From Companilactobacillus insicii (GTDB lineage: Bacteria; Bacillota; Bacilli; Lactobacillales; Lactobacillaceae): a stretch of DNA of 64,000 nucleotides. Below the pieces are notes generated by a model that had not been told where the DNA came from, did not search any database, and saw nothing but the letters and a program-made list of their open reading frames with translations. Every line of letters begins with the position of its first letter. Position 1 is the stretch's first letter. The position numbers were made by a program, and so were the translations under genes. Below are positions 54,140 to 61,717 of this stretch, one piece after another. The stretch spans positions 1 through 64,000 of the forward strand of contig NZ_RHNU01000003.1 of assembly GCF_003946015.1 (NCBI RefSeq), written 5' to 3'.

Positions 54140-54598
54140 TTACATATGTGAAGTCAAAACTTTAACAAATTCAGCTAGCTCAACTTCATTATCTTCAGTG
54201 AATCTATTCAATGACGGTGAATCAATGTCTAAAACACCAATTTTTTTGCCGTCTTTAGTAATTGGAACAACTATTTCAGAATTACTAGCACTGTCACATG
54301 CAATATGTCCTGGAAATTCATGAACATTAGCAACGCGATGAATACTTTGATCTTTAAAGGCTGTACCTACCACACCGGATCCTACTTTGATATGCATACA
54401 GGCAACTTTACCTTGAAAAGGTCCGAGATCTAACTCACCTGTCTTATCGTTATACAAATAAAAACCAGACCAATTCAAATCATCATATGTATCATTAATC
54501 AAAGCACTGGCATTAGCTAAATTCGTAATCAAGTTGGTCTCTTGATATAATAGCGCATCTAACTGTTGATTCATCAATGTCATTTCTTTTTCTTGCAT
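54140..54598 (-). CDS. free methionine-(R)-sulfoxide reductase (GAF domain)
   Basis: Repairs oxidised free methionine. Single GAF domain of 152 aa with GPFQGKVACMHIKVGSG (Cys67) and FPGHIACDSASNSEIVVPI (Cys101), matching the resolving and catalytic Cys of E. coli YebR. The third Cys of the E. coli enzyme, in GVCG, is Val here (GVVG, Val77). IGVLDIDSPSLNRF is the C-terminal hallmark. GGAGG lies 10 nt before ATG; 17 nt after the DMT gene, so the two may be co-transcribed. Confidence 0.92.
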   Translation of the reverse strand: MQEKEMTLMNQQLDALLYQETNLITNLANASALINDTYDDLNWSGFYLYNDKTGELDLGPFQGKVACMHIKVGSGVVGTAFKDQSIHRVANVHEFPGHIACDSASNSEIVVPITKDGKKIGVLDIDSPSLNRFTEDNEVELAEFVKVLTSHM

Positions 54599-54615
54599 TT
54601 AAAGTTCCTCCTGAA

Positions 54616-55527
54616 TTATGGCTTCTTAACTATATTACGGTTAACAATGTATCGAGTGATCACTCCTCTAATATCAAACTGAGCAATCAACGTCGCCATA
54701 ATAACCAAGCTTCCACCTATAATTAAATTTTGAGTTAGAGATTCAACGTGGAATATTACTGAAACAATGCTGGCAAATAACGATTCAGTCATTAATACTA
54801 ATCCAGCAGTCACAGTATCAGTGTATTTTTGACTAATCATTTGAATAACTTGTGCTGCAAACGTAGCGACTACACCCAAATAAATAACTGGTCCAATAGC
54901 CACTCCCCAATTTATTTGAGGTAACTTACCGACATCAACCGTTAATGAATACAATATGCCACAAATAGCCTGAACAAATCCTAATTGGAATGCCAGTACT
55001 TGTGGCCGAGCATTCTTTGTCGCATATCCATAGTAAGTCATTTGCAATGCATAAAAAATTGCACTAAGGATTGTTAAGAAATCTCCAATATGGAATTTCA
55101 AACCACTCGAAACAATTCCAGTCAAAAACACCATCCCAAGTATACATAATACAATAGATACGTAAATTTTTAGTGGCGGAACTCTTTTGAAAAATAACCA
55201 GGCAATAAATGGCAGCAAAATAACATAAATTGATGTTATAAATGAACTATTACTTGGCGTTGTGTATTCCAACCCTGTTGATTGTAATTGAACCACAACA
55301 AAATTGAAAACGGCGCAAACCGCCCCAATTTTAAACTCTTTCCAAGTCATCGTATGGATGATTCTTCGAAAAAAAATATAGACTAATATTGACGAAATAA
55401 TACCTCGCAATGTATTAATAACTGACGGTGGCATATTGCCCGCAATCGCCATTTTGATAAATGTGTAACTAGTTCCCCACATGAAAGCAACCAGCAATAG
55501 ATTCCTATTTGCTCGTGATTGCACCAT
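54616..55527 (-). CDS. EamA/DMT family transporter
   Basis: Ten-helix drug/metabolite exporter made of two EamA repeats (about residues 8-138 and 150-290). WGTSYTFIKMAI in helix 1 and GVVATFAAQVIQMISQKYT in the second half are typical. The length is 303 aa from ATG 55527, with AGGTGG 4 nt upstream; a TTG directly before it is an alternative start. Substrate unknown. Confidence 0.87.
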   Translation of the reverse strand: MVQSRANRNLLLVAFMWGTSYTFIKMAIAGNMPPSVINTLRGIISSILVYIFFRRIIHTMTWKEFKIGAVCAVFNFVVVQLQSTGLEYTTPSNSSFITSIYVILLPFIAWLFFKRVPPLKIYVSIVLCILGMVFLTGIVSSGLKFHIGDFLTILSAIFYALQMTYYGYATKNARPQVLAFQLGFVQAICGILYSLTVDVGKLPQINWGVAIGPVIYLGVVATFAAQVIQMISQKYTDTVTAGLVLMTESLFASIVSVIFHVESLTQNLIIGGSLVIMATLIAQFDIRGVITRYIVNRNIVKKP

Positions 55528-55597
55528 CAAACCACCTGTTTCGATAATTAATGTTGATAATATTAGTCTTACTATGATTCATACGCAATAACATTTT

Positions 55598-56584
55598 TTA
55601 TATTTTTTCAGAAATCTTAACTATTGTTCTACCAACATGCTTACCTTGCCTTAATTGTTCTATAACTTGTGGAACATTATCCAAATTCACTTCATTATAT
55701 TTTATATTTTCAAAAATATTCCATTCATCGACAAAGCGATTCCAAATCACTGAACGTTTTTCAATTGGATAACTGACAGAGTCTATTCCGAGTATATTAA
55801 TACCTCTTAATATAAATGGTAAAACAGTTGTATTCAAACTTATTCCGCCAGCATTTCCACACATTGTCATACTGCCACCATAACAAATCTGAGGAAGTAA
55901 TTCAGACGCTACATTGCCACCAACAGTATCTAAAACAAAATCAAATCGTTGTTTCTCTAGTGGCTTACCGCTTATTTGAATATTTCTTGAATCAACCACG
56001 TTAGCCGCACCTAGTCTCATTGCTATTTTCGATTGATAGTCTTTTCTCACAAGTGAATTTATATGATTGAATCCCATTTTTAACAATATTTGTACCGCAA
56101 CACTGCCAACACCACCAGTTGATCCAGTCACTAAAACTTGAGGATCATCTTTAACAGACATACCGTTTGCAAGCAACTTTTCAACTGACAATCCTGAGGT
56201 AAATCCAGCTGTCCCAATCATCATTGATTGTTTCATTGACATACCGCTAGGTAATTTTATGATCCAATCCGCTGGAATTCTGGCATATTCTGACAGACCA
56301 CCCGTGTGCGACATACCAACTTTGAACCCTGTAACTAACACCTCATCACCAATTTCAAATCTGATATCATCTGACTCAACTACGATTCCGCTCAGATCAA
56401 TTCCAGGAATCATTGGATAACTCCGAATAACTCCCCCATTAGGTTGAACTGCCAACATATCCTTGTAATTAAGTGAACTGTACATAACTTTTATCAATAC
56501 GTTACCAGCTGATAAATCATCAATCGATAGATTTTTAATACCATACCCATTTTCATCCACAGTAATTGCTTTAAATTTTTTCAT
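55598..56584 (-). CDS. MDR-family NADPH oxidoreductase, YhdH/YhfP type
   Basis: Zinc-free medium-chain reductase of 328 aa, related to AcuI acrylyl-CoA reductase and quinone oxidoreductases. VMYSSLNYKDMLAV and YPMIPGIDLSGIVVESDD mark the N-terminal domain, and VLVTGSTGGVGSVAVQIL (near residue 150) the NADPH fold. No zinc-binding cysteines. GAGGT lies 6 nt before ATG. Single gene ended by its neighbour's hairpin only on the far side; a terminator after it was not found. Confidence 0.88.
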   Translation of the reverse strand: MKKFKAITVDENGYGIKNLSIDDLSAGNVLIKVMYSSLNYKDMLAVQPNGGVIRSYPMIPGIDLSGIVVESDDIRFEIGDEVLVTGFKVGMSHTGGLSEYARIPADWIIKLPSGMSMKQSMMIGTAGFTSGLSVEKLLANGMSVKDDPQVLVTGSTGGVGSVAVQILLKMGFNHINSLVRKDYQSKIAMRLGAANVVDSRNIQISGKPLEKQRFDFVLDTVGGNVASELLPQICYGGSMTMCGNAGGISLNTTVLPFILRGINILGIDSVSYPIEKRSVIWNRFVDEWNIFENIKYNEVNLDNVPQVIEQLRQGKHVGRTIVKISEKI

Positions 56585-56630
56585 AAAAATACCTCAAATT
56601 ATCTTTCCATTTAAGAATATCATGAAAATT

Positions 56631-56669
56631 AAAAATACCAGAAACCCCAATAAGGATTTCTGGTATTTT
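56631..56669. terminator. hairpin between the LysM-3D gene and the MDR gene
   Basis: 13-bp stem AAAATACCAGAAA/TTTCTGGTATTTT (56632-56644 with 56657-56669). It is downstream of the gene at 56715 on the minus strand, with A/T runs on both sides. Confidence 0.85.
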
Positions 56670-56714
56670 AGTTTGGTTTTGTTCAAAAAACAACTGATTC
56701 CTAGTGACTATAGA

Positions 56715-57353
56715 TTAAAGTACTTCAACAGTAGCTGATGTTACACCGTATGAAGGGATTGATGCATTAGGCATAGCAACGTCCAATTGTTGTGGGTTGC
56801 TGTATGCAAATGTTCCTGTATCATTAACTGTTCTGTACAATACTGTACCGTCAGCTAAAGTAATCTTCAATTGTGTACCCTTAGGGAATACTGACAAGTT
56901 AGCAGCAACACCGCTGTAACCCATGTTTGAACCTAATACAGCTGGATCATAGAAACTGATTTTGAATGTTCCTTGCGATACACCTGATGTACTTGTAGTG
57001 TTTTGTGTTTGTGTAGCTGCTTGTGTCGTAGCAACTGGTGTTTGTACTTCTTGAGTTGCTGCAGGTTGTGCAGTTGTTGTATCACTTGCTTGTGTTGTAG
57101 TTGTTGCTGAAGGAAGATATACTGTTTCTCCTGGGAAAATCAAGTCAAATCCACCGACAACACGTCCGTTAGCTTGTTCAAGTTCTGCAATTGTAACTCC
57201 ATTATTAGCAGCGATACTCTTGTAAGTATCCCCTGCTTCAACTGTCACGCGAGTGCTGTCTACGGTGATCGCAGCTTCAGCAGTCTTTGCAGTTGCTCCC
57301 ATTGCAGTTAGGGCTGTTGTACTAAGTAAAGCAATAGATAATACTTTTTTCAT
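56715..57353 (-). CDS. secreted LysM and 3D-domain cell-wall protein
   Basis: Secreted protein of 212 aa: signal peptide (about residues 1-27), LysM peptidoglycan-binding domain (about 34-80, VEAGDTYKSIAANNGVTIAEL), a Thr/Gln/Ala-rich linker (about 82-125) and a C-terminal 3D (double-psi barrel) domain with VNDTGTFAYSNPQQLDVAMPN. The 3D domain with conserved Asp residues is found in lytic transglycosylases and the Apf proteins of lactobacilli. GAGGATG lies about 10 nt before ATG. Wall remodelling or aggregation is inferred. Confidence 0.88.
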   Translation of the reverse strand: MKKVLSIALLSTTALTAMGATAKTAEAAITVDSTRVTVEAGDTYKSIAANNGVTIAELEQANGRVVGGFDLIFPGETVYLPSATTTTQASDTTTAQPAATQEVQTPVATTQAATQTQNTTSTSGVSQGTFKISFYDPAVLGSNMGYSGVAANLSVFPKGTQLKITLADGTVLYRTVNDTGTFAYSNPQQLDVAMPNASIPSYGVTSATVEVL

Positions 57354-57605
57354 AAATTTAAAACATCCTCATATTTTTTTTAGCTCTCAACGCTATGAGT
57401 GATACTATAACAGGGTTACATTACATATAAACCTAAATAATATTACAAAAACTGAACTTTACGTAATATAAGTAACACAAATGAAACAATTGATAAGTAA
57501 AAACCTATCGTATCAATAAACACCGCCTACGTAAAATTTCAGAAAAATTATTATAATTTACAGGTTTTTTTGAAATTTTTTTTAATAGTTTATTAGGCAA
57601 AAATA

Positions 57606-57630
57606 AAAAAGCCCGTAATATAGGCTTTTT
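57606..57630 (-). terminator. rho-independent terminator of the MerR unit
   Basis: Stem AAAAAGCC/GGCTTTTT (57606-57613 with 57623-57630) followed on the minus strand by TTATTTTT, 14 nt past the stop of the gene at 57644. The rest of 57354-57605 is AT-rich DNA that must hold the promoter for the LysM-3D gene (TATAGT at about 57402-57407 is a likely -10). Confidence 0.8.
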
Positions 57631-57643
57631 ACTATTTTTCATC

Positions 57644-58345
57644 TTATGAAAAATATTTCAATAATTCAAAGCTCATTCTAATAAGCTCAAACGAATGTTG
57701 GTTTTGCAATTTATTCAAGGATAAAGTATTATTACTCATTTTTCTTAACTCATTTAGATCCTGAAATGCCTTTGCTACTAAATTATATTCGAATAATTCA
57801 GGCCCAAAGTAAGTAGAGTAAATTCGATTTTGTTCTACGAATGGCGCACCGTATGGCTTTTCTAGTAATTTATCAAAAAACTCACTGTCAAATTGTTCCC
57901 AATCATTACCAGGATAATCTAAAACAAAATTGGCTAGTTTGGAGCTTTGAGTAGAAATAAAGGATGTCATCAAGATCCAGCTCATTTTTTGAGATGTTTG
58001 CATTTTCTTAGCCAGAGCTGTTGCTAAATAGATTTCAAATGAATATTTGGAATCTTTAATACCATACTTTAACTCCAAATCATCAATCAAAGTAAAGGCA
58101 TTATCTAAATAAACATCCCCACAAGTTTTTTCATTCATAAAATCATCCATCGTTTCCTGATCATAAATGCTCAACTTGCCAATATCGATCAAATCATCTA
58201 ATGATAATCTCGAGTTACCTTTTAAACTTATAAGAACACCCTTACTATCGCGTTTCAAAGTTTGAATTACTTCCCTGCTACTCTTAGTCCACGGTTGAAT
58301 CAATGAATCATTCTTCATCACTGAATAATAAGTTACATTAGACAT
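57644..58345 (-). CDS. hypothetical protein downstream of merR
   Basis: 233-aa soluble, acidic, mostly helical protein; no family recognised. Short hydrophobic stretches (MSWILMTSFIS near residue 120) are too polar around them to be membrane helices. It overlaps the merR stop by 8 nt and so is translated in the same unit as merR and the SDR gene, under promoter B. The ribosome site is weak, which fits coupled translation. A role in the response that MerR controls is implied by position only. Confidence 0.75.
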   Translation of the reverse strand: MSNVTYYSVMKNDSLIQPWTKSSREVIQTLKRDSKGVLISLKGNSRLSLDDLIDIGKLSIYDQETMDDFMNEKTCGDVYLDNAFTLIDDLELKYGIKDSKYSFEIYLATALAKKMQTSQKMSWILMTSFISTQSSKLANFVLDYPGNDWEQFDSEFFDKLLEKPYGAPFVEQNRIYSTYFGPELFEYNLVAKAFQDLNELRKMSNNTLSLNKLQNQHSFELIRMSFELLKYFS

Positions 58346-58730
58346 TTTCTTTTTGATTCTCTAATTCCTCTTCAAATTTTGCCAAGTGTTCATCGTAAGT
58401 ATCTATCTTCATAGAAATACGATCGTATGTATTCTGCATATCATCAAGCTTAGACTTGATCAAAGAACGTTGCTCCTCAAGAATTTCCTTGCGACGAGCT
58501 ACTGTAGAATCACCTTGACCAAAAAGCGAAATATATTCAGCTAATGATTCAACCGACATTCCAGACATTCTCATGCATTTGGCAAAATTGATCCAATTTT
58601 CGTCTTCTTGTGTAAAATCTCGATAACCAACATTATTACGATGAACAGGTGGGATCAAACCAACCTTCTCATAGTATCTAATTGTTGCTTCACTGAGTTC
58701 ATATTTTTTAGCTACTTCTTTTATATTCAT
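58338..58730 (-). CDS. MerR-family transcriptional regulator
   Basis: 130-aa regulator: N-terminal winged helix NIKEVAKKYELSEATIRYYE (residues 2-21) followed by VGLIPPVHRNNVGYRDF, then a dimerising coiled coil (about 80-128). One Cys (KCMRMSGMS, near residue 52) lies in the linker helix as in NmlR/AdhR-like proteins, which sense aldehydes or electrophiles. AGAGGTG lies 6 nt before ATG, 10 nt after the SDR gene. It likely activates promoters with 19-bp spacers, of which three copies are found in the window. Confidence 0.92.
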   Translation of the reverse strand: MNIKEVAKKYELSEATIRYYEKVGLIPPVHRNNVGYRDFTQEDENWINFAKCMRMSGMSVESLAEYISLFGQGDSTVARRKEILEEQRSLIKSKLDDMQNTYDRISMKIDTYDEHLAKFEEELENQKENV

Positions 58731-58740
58731 TTAAACACCT

Positions 58741-59334
58741 CTAAGCTCTTGATATTCCAAGACTTTCATTTTGATATAGCGTAGGTTCATTAATAATACG
58801 AGTTGCTAAATCTGCAACACTTCTTCTCGAAACATTTCTACCGACAAACGTCTCGCCCTTAAATGTAATTTGATAATTCAGGTCAGTATTATTATCGAAC
58901 CAACTCGGTCGAATAACTGTTGAATCAAGATCAGATTCTTCTATAATATCTGCTGCTTTACGATAAGGAACTAATACGGGTTCAATATTTTCACTATCAT
59001 TATCCGAAATTTCATTATAAATTCCCATAGAACTAATCAAAATAACTCGTTTTACCTCATTATTATGCATGGCATCCACAACATTTTGAGTAATTAATGG
59101 CAAATACCCAGTTACGCTAATAAAAACAACATCCTGATTTTCGACCGCCACATTAACATCATTAGGATCTGTGGCATCTCCAGAAAATACCGTCTCACGT
59201 TTCTCATCAATTTCTCCCAGTCGACTGGAATCCCTCACGAACAAAGTCAAATGATTATCACTCGAATTCAATAAATCTCTTCTAACTACTGAACCGATTG
59301 ATCCACTAGCACCAATCAATAATACATTTTCCAT
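58741..59334 (-). CDS. NAD(P)-binding Rossmann protein (NmrA/SDR-like)
   Basis: 197-aa paralogue of the protein at 51613. Rossmann motif LIGASGSIGSVVRRDL (residues 6-21), QDVVFISVTGYLP, ILISSMGIYNEI, and STVIRPSWFDNNTDLNY. AGAGGC lies 7 nt before ATG. It is first in the unit SDR-merR-hypothetical, behind MerR-type promoter B, so it should be controlled by the regulator encoded next to it. Confidence 0.88.
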   Translation of the reverse strand: MENVLLIGASGSIGSVVRRDLLNSSDNHLTLFVRDSSRLGEIDEKRETVFSGDATDPNDVNVAVENQDVVFISVTGYLPLITQNVVDAMHNNEVKRVILISSMGIYNEISDNDSENIEPVLVPYRKAADIIEESDLDSTVIRPSWFDNNTDLNYQITFKGETFVGRNVSRRSVADLATRIINEPTLYQNESLGISRA

Positions 59335-59377
59335 TATAATCGCCTCTTGTTTCCTTCTCGATTCATTCTATGATATT

Positions 59378-59408
59378 AATATAAACCTTAAACTACACTT
59401 TAAAGCAA
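59378..59408 (-). promoter_or_regulatory. MerR-type promoter B (19-bp spacer) for the SDR-merR unit
   Basis: Minus strand TTGCTT (59408-59403), 19-bp spacer TAAAGTGTAGTTTAAGGTT, TATATT (59383-59378). Same pattern as promoters A and C. It lies 44 bp before the SDR start. Confidence 0.75.
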
Positions 59409-59442
59409 GACATTTATTTATATTTATTTATTCTAATAACTA

Positions 59443-59473
59443 TTGCTATAAAGCCTACTTGAAGGTTTATTAT
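59443..59473 (+). promoter_or_regulatory. MerR-type promoter C (19-bp spacer), divergent from B
   Basis: Plus strand TTGCTA (59443-59448), 19-bp spacer TAAAGCCTACTTGAAGGTT, TATTAT (59468-59473). It points to the degenerate SDR gene at 59633, giving a leader of about 150 nt in which no further gene is seen. Confidence 0.68.
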
Positions 59474-59632
59474 TATAATGAATTATTGGAATTCATCTTT
59501 ATCCTTTTTTCAAATCTGTTAACTTAGACAGACTAGCAAAACATACTTCGAATAATAATGAATGTGAAAATAATCACCATTTCATATTCTTATTGGTTTA
59601 AAATATAAATATAGCTAATGAAGGAGCAGCTT

Positions 59633-59974
59633 ATGAATAATGTTTTAATTTTGGGAACCCCAGTAACAAATAATTCAGAAATATATAATCTAATTGATAG
59701 TCGATCTAGAACCACTATTATAGGAAGAAACTTTTTAAATCGAAATGTACTAGATCCTGCTATGAAGGGTCAAGATACTGTCATAGTAACTCTAGATGAA
59801 AGTTCCAACATAGATTTAATTCCTACGATTGTTGAATCAATGAAAATTTATCAAGTAAAAGAATTAATTTTACTTGATAAACTCTCCAACACAAATTCTA
59901 GGGTGGATAATATTTCAACTGAGTTTTTAAAATTATCAGGATTAAACTACAAAATACTAGATCCCATTGATTGA
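59633..59974 (+). CDS. degenerate, shortened NAD(P)-binding paralogue
   Basis: 113-aa relative of the SDR proteins at 51613 and 58741. MNNVLILG, the DPAMKGQDTVIVTL segment and LSGLNYKILDP align with NVLIIG, ..GQDVVF.TL and SDLNYTVIRP, but the glycine motif is changed to GTPVTNN, the SMGIYNE region is lost, and the part after RP is missing. It should not bind NAD(P) normally. AAGGAG lies 6 nt before ATG. It may be a decayed copy or have taken another role; a flavodoxin gene follows 31 nt later, probably in one unit. Confidence 0.7.
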   Translation: MNNVLILGTPVTNNSEIYNLIDSRSRTTIIGRNFLNRNVLDPAMKGQDTVIVTLDESSNIDLIPTIVESMKIYQVKELILLDKLSNTNSRVDNISTEFLKLSGLNYKILDPID

Positions 59975-60005
59975 TACGCTGTTCTTAATTAAAGGAGGAA
60001 TTATT

Positions 60006-60452
60006 TTGAAATCTATTGTTATTTATTTTTCGTTATCAGGAAATACCAAAAATGCCGCTGAATCAATTGCCAAAAAAACTGGTTCTGATATTAAACCTTT
60101 AAATGTTAATCAAGCTTGGCCAACAAACTTTGATGACTTAGCTGCACTCGCACAAAAGCAACGTGACACTGACACTCATCCCGAAATTTCTAGTGAAATA
60201 AACTTAGACAATTATGACAAAATCTATTTAGGATATCCCACTTGGTACGAACAACCACCTATGGTAATAAATAGCTTCTTCGACAAATTCAACGTAAGCA
60301 ACAAAACGATTGTACCATTTTCAACTAGTGGTTCGAGTACCTTCGAAATCACCGTTCCGTACGTGCAAAGAATGATAAAGGATAAAAATATTAAACTAGA
60401 AAAAGGCTTCAGAGCTAACTCTGAAGATGAAATTACAAATGGATTAAAGTAA
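60006..60452 (+). CDS. flavodoxin
   Basis: 148-aa flavodoxin-fold protein: FMN phosphate loop IVIYFSLSGNTKNAAESIA at the N-terminus and IYLGYPTWYEQPPMVINSFF as the second flavin loop (near residue 77). TTG start 7 nt after GGAGG; extension to 59967 would overlap the gene before and lacks a site. A low-potential electron carrier or small quinone reductase; partner unknown. It lies behind promoter C with the degenerate SDR gene. Confidence 0.87.
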   Translation: MKSIVIYFSLSGNTKNAAESIAKKTGSDIKPLNVNQAWPTNFDDLAALAQKQRDTDTHPEISSEINLDNYDKIYLGYPTWYEQPPMVINSFFDKFNVSNKTIVPFSTSGSSTFEITVPYVQRMIKDKNIKLEKGFRANSEDEITNGLK

Positions 60453-60471
60453 TGTTTATAATCAAAACATG

Positions 60472-60522
60472 AAAAAGACCAGATCGTGAAAATCTCTGAA
60501 GATTTCTCGAACTGGTCTTTTT
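60472..60522. terminator. bidirectional terminator
   Basis: AAAAAGACCAG and CTGGTCTTTTT ends (60472-60482 with 60512-60522) with imperfect inner pairing, between the flavodoxin gene and the convergent small ORF. Confidence 0.8.
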
Positions 60523-60552
60523 GTATAAAAATATAGACACTATAATAACAAA

Positions 60553-60678
60553 CTACTTATCCATTCTTTTCTTAAAATATAGAAATACTCCAACAATCAA
60601 ACCTATTCGTACTATTTGAATAACCAGGTACGAACTAAAAAGTGTCCAAACTAATTGTTCTATTTCAATAATTGTCAT
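60553..60678 (-). CDS. small membrane peptide (41 aa), hypothetical
   Basis: ATG 5 nt after AGGGTG, 9 nt past the stop of the oxidoreductase at 60688. The product has one hydrophobic segment (about residues 15-35, SYLVIQIVRIGLIVGVFLYF) and a basic end KKRMDK, the pattern of small single-span membrane proteins. No family recognised. Probably transcribed with the oxidoreductase gene. Confidence is limited by its size. Confidence 0.55.
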   Translation of the reverse strand: MTIIEIEQLVWTLFSSYLVIQIVRIGLIVGVFLYFKKRMDK

Positions 60679-60687
60679 ATTTACACC

Positions 60688-61581
60688 CTAATACTTCAAA
60701 AGAGTTCTACCTTTCGAGTGATTATTTTTGGCCGTCGTTTGTGCTAATCTAACATCCTTATAATCATATATATTTTGAATATAGGAATGTAATTCTTTGT
60801 TTTTTAACATATCTAACAATTTTTCGTAATCCTTCGGAAAAATATTAGGTTGAATAAATTGACCTATCAAATTAGTCGCTATTGAAACTATTTTTGCATT
60901 ACTTAACATGCGTGAAATAACGTTTAATAATTCTACACTACCGGCTGTATCGATAACTTTAGTAATATCCTTATTCTGTAAAAGTAGTTCAGATATATTT
61001 GTAGTGTAATCAATAGACACATCAGCCCCAACATTTTTCAAAAAATCCATATTTTCCGTATGACCAATAGCAACTACTTGAACATTTCTTAGTTTTAATA
61101 ACTGTATTAAATACGTTCCAATCCCACCTGAAGCACCGGTAATCAGAACTTTATCAGGATTATTAATATTTAATTTGTTTATAATACCCAGTGCAGTATC
61201 AGCGCCACCAATAATAGTGGTCGCTGCGGATAAATCAACACTCTCTGGTACTTTAAATAATAATGGTGGAATTCTTGAATCTACAAATGTACTATTAGAA
61301 CCCGACATAGTGGCACCAATTACCTTTTGACCAATCAAATTGTTACTTCGTAAGCTGCCCACATCTTTAATAATTCCCCCAAATCCATAGCCGATAACTA
61401 TGGGTAATTTAACTGGACGAATAGATTTCAATTCACCATTTTCAGTCCGCCAATCATATGGCAATACCGGAGTAAATTTTGTTTCTATTAGTGCCGATAA
61501 CGGACTTACTTTAGGATCCGATATCTCTTTTACTTTTAAACCTTCAATTCCATCATAAGTATCTTGAATAATTGCTTGCAT
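60688..61581 (-). CDS. MDR-family NAD(P)H quinone oxidoreductase-like protein
   Basis: 297-aa zinc-free medium-chain dehydrogenase/reductase. PIVIGYGFGGIIKDVGS marks the GroES-like domain and VLITGASGGIGTYLIQLL (near residue 145) the NAD(P)-binding fold. The N-terminal domain is a little shorter than usual (total normally 310-330 aa). AAAGGAGAG lies before ATG. Divergent from an RNPP-like regulator gene. Substrate unknown. Confidence 0.86.
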   Translation of the reverse strand: MQAIIQDTYDGIEGLKVKEISDPKVSPLSALIETKFTPVLPYDWRTENGELKSIRPVKLPIVIGYGFGGIIKDVGSLRSNNLIGQKVIGATMSGSNSTFVDSRIPPLLFKVPESVDLSAATTIIGGADTALGIINKLNINNPDKVLITGASGGIGTYLIQLLKLRNVQVVAIGHTENMDFLKNVGADVSIDYTTNISELLLQNKDITKVIDTAGSVELLNVISRMLSNAKIVSIATNLIGQFIQPNIFPKDYEKLLDMLKNKELHSYIQNIYDYKDVRLAQTTAKNNHSKGRTLLKY

Positions 61582-61717
61582 TTACTATCTCTCCTTTTCT
61601 TTAGGGAAAATATAGCAATTAACATTATTTATCGATAATAAGAGTTCTTATATTCATTGCGGTTCAATTAAGACATAGTTATACTTATTTCAAAATACGT
61701 TTAAATTTGGAGATCAA

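Noticed and set aside
57354-57605. WalR box (TGTWAH-N5-TGTWAH) before the LysM-3D gene
   Set aside because: TGTAAT-like halves exist but not with the 5-bp spacing, so WalR control is not supported.
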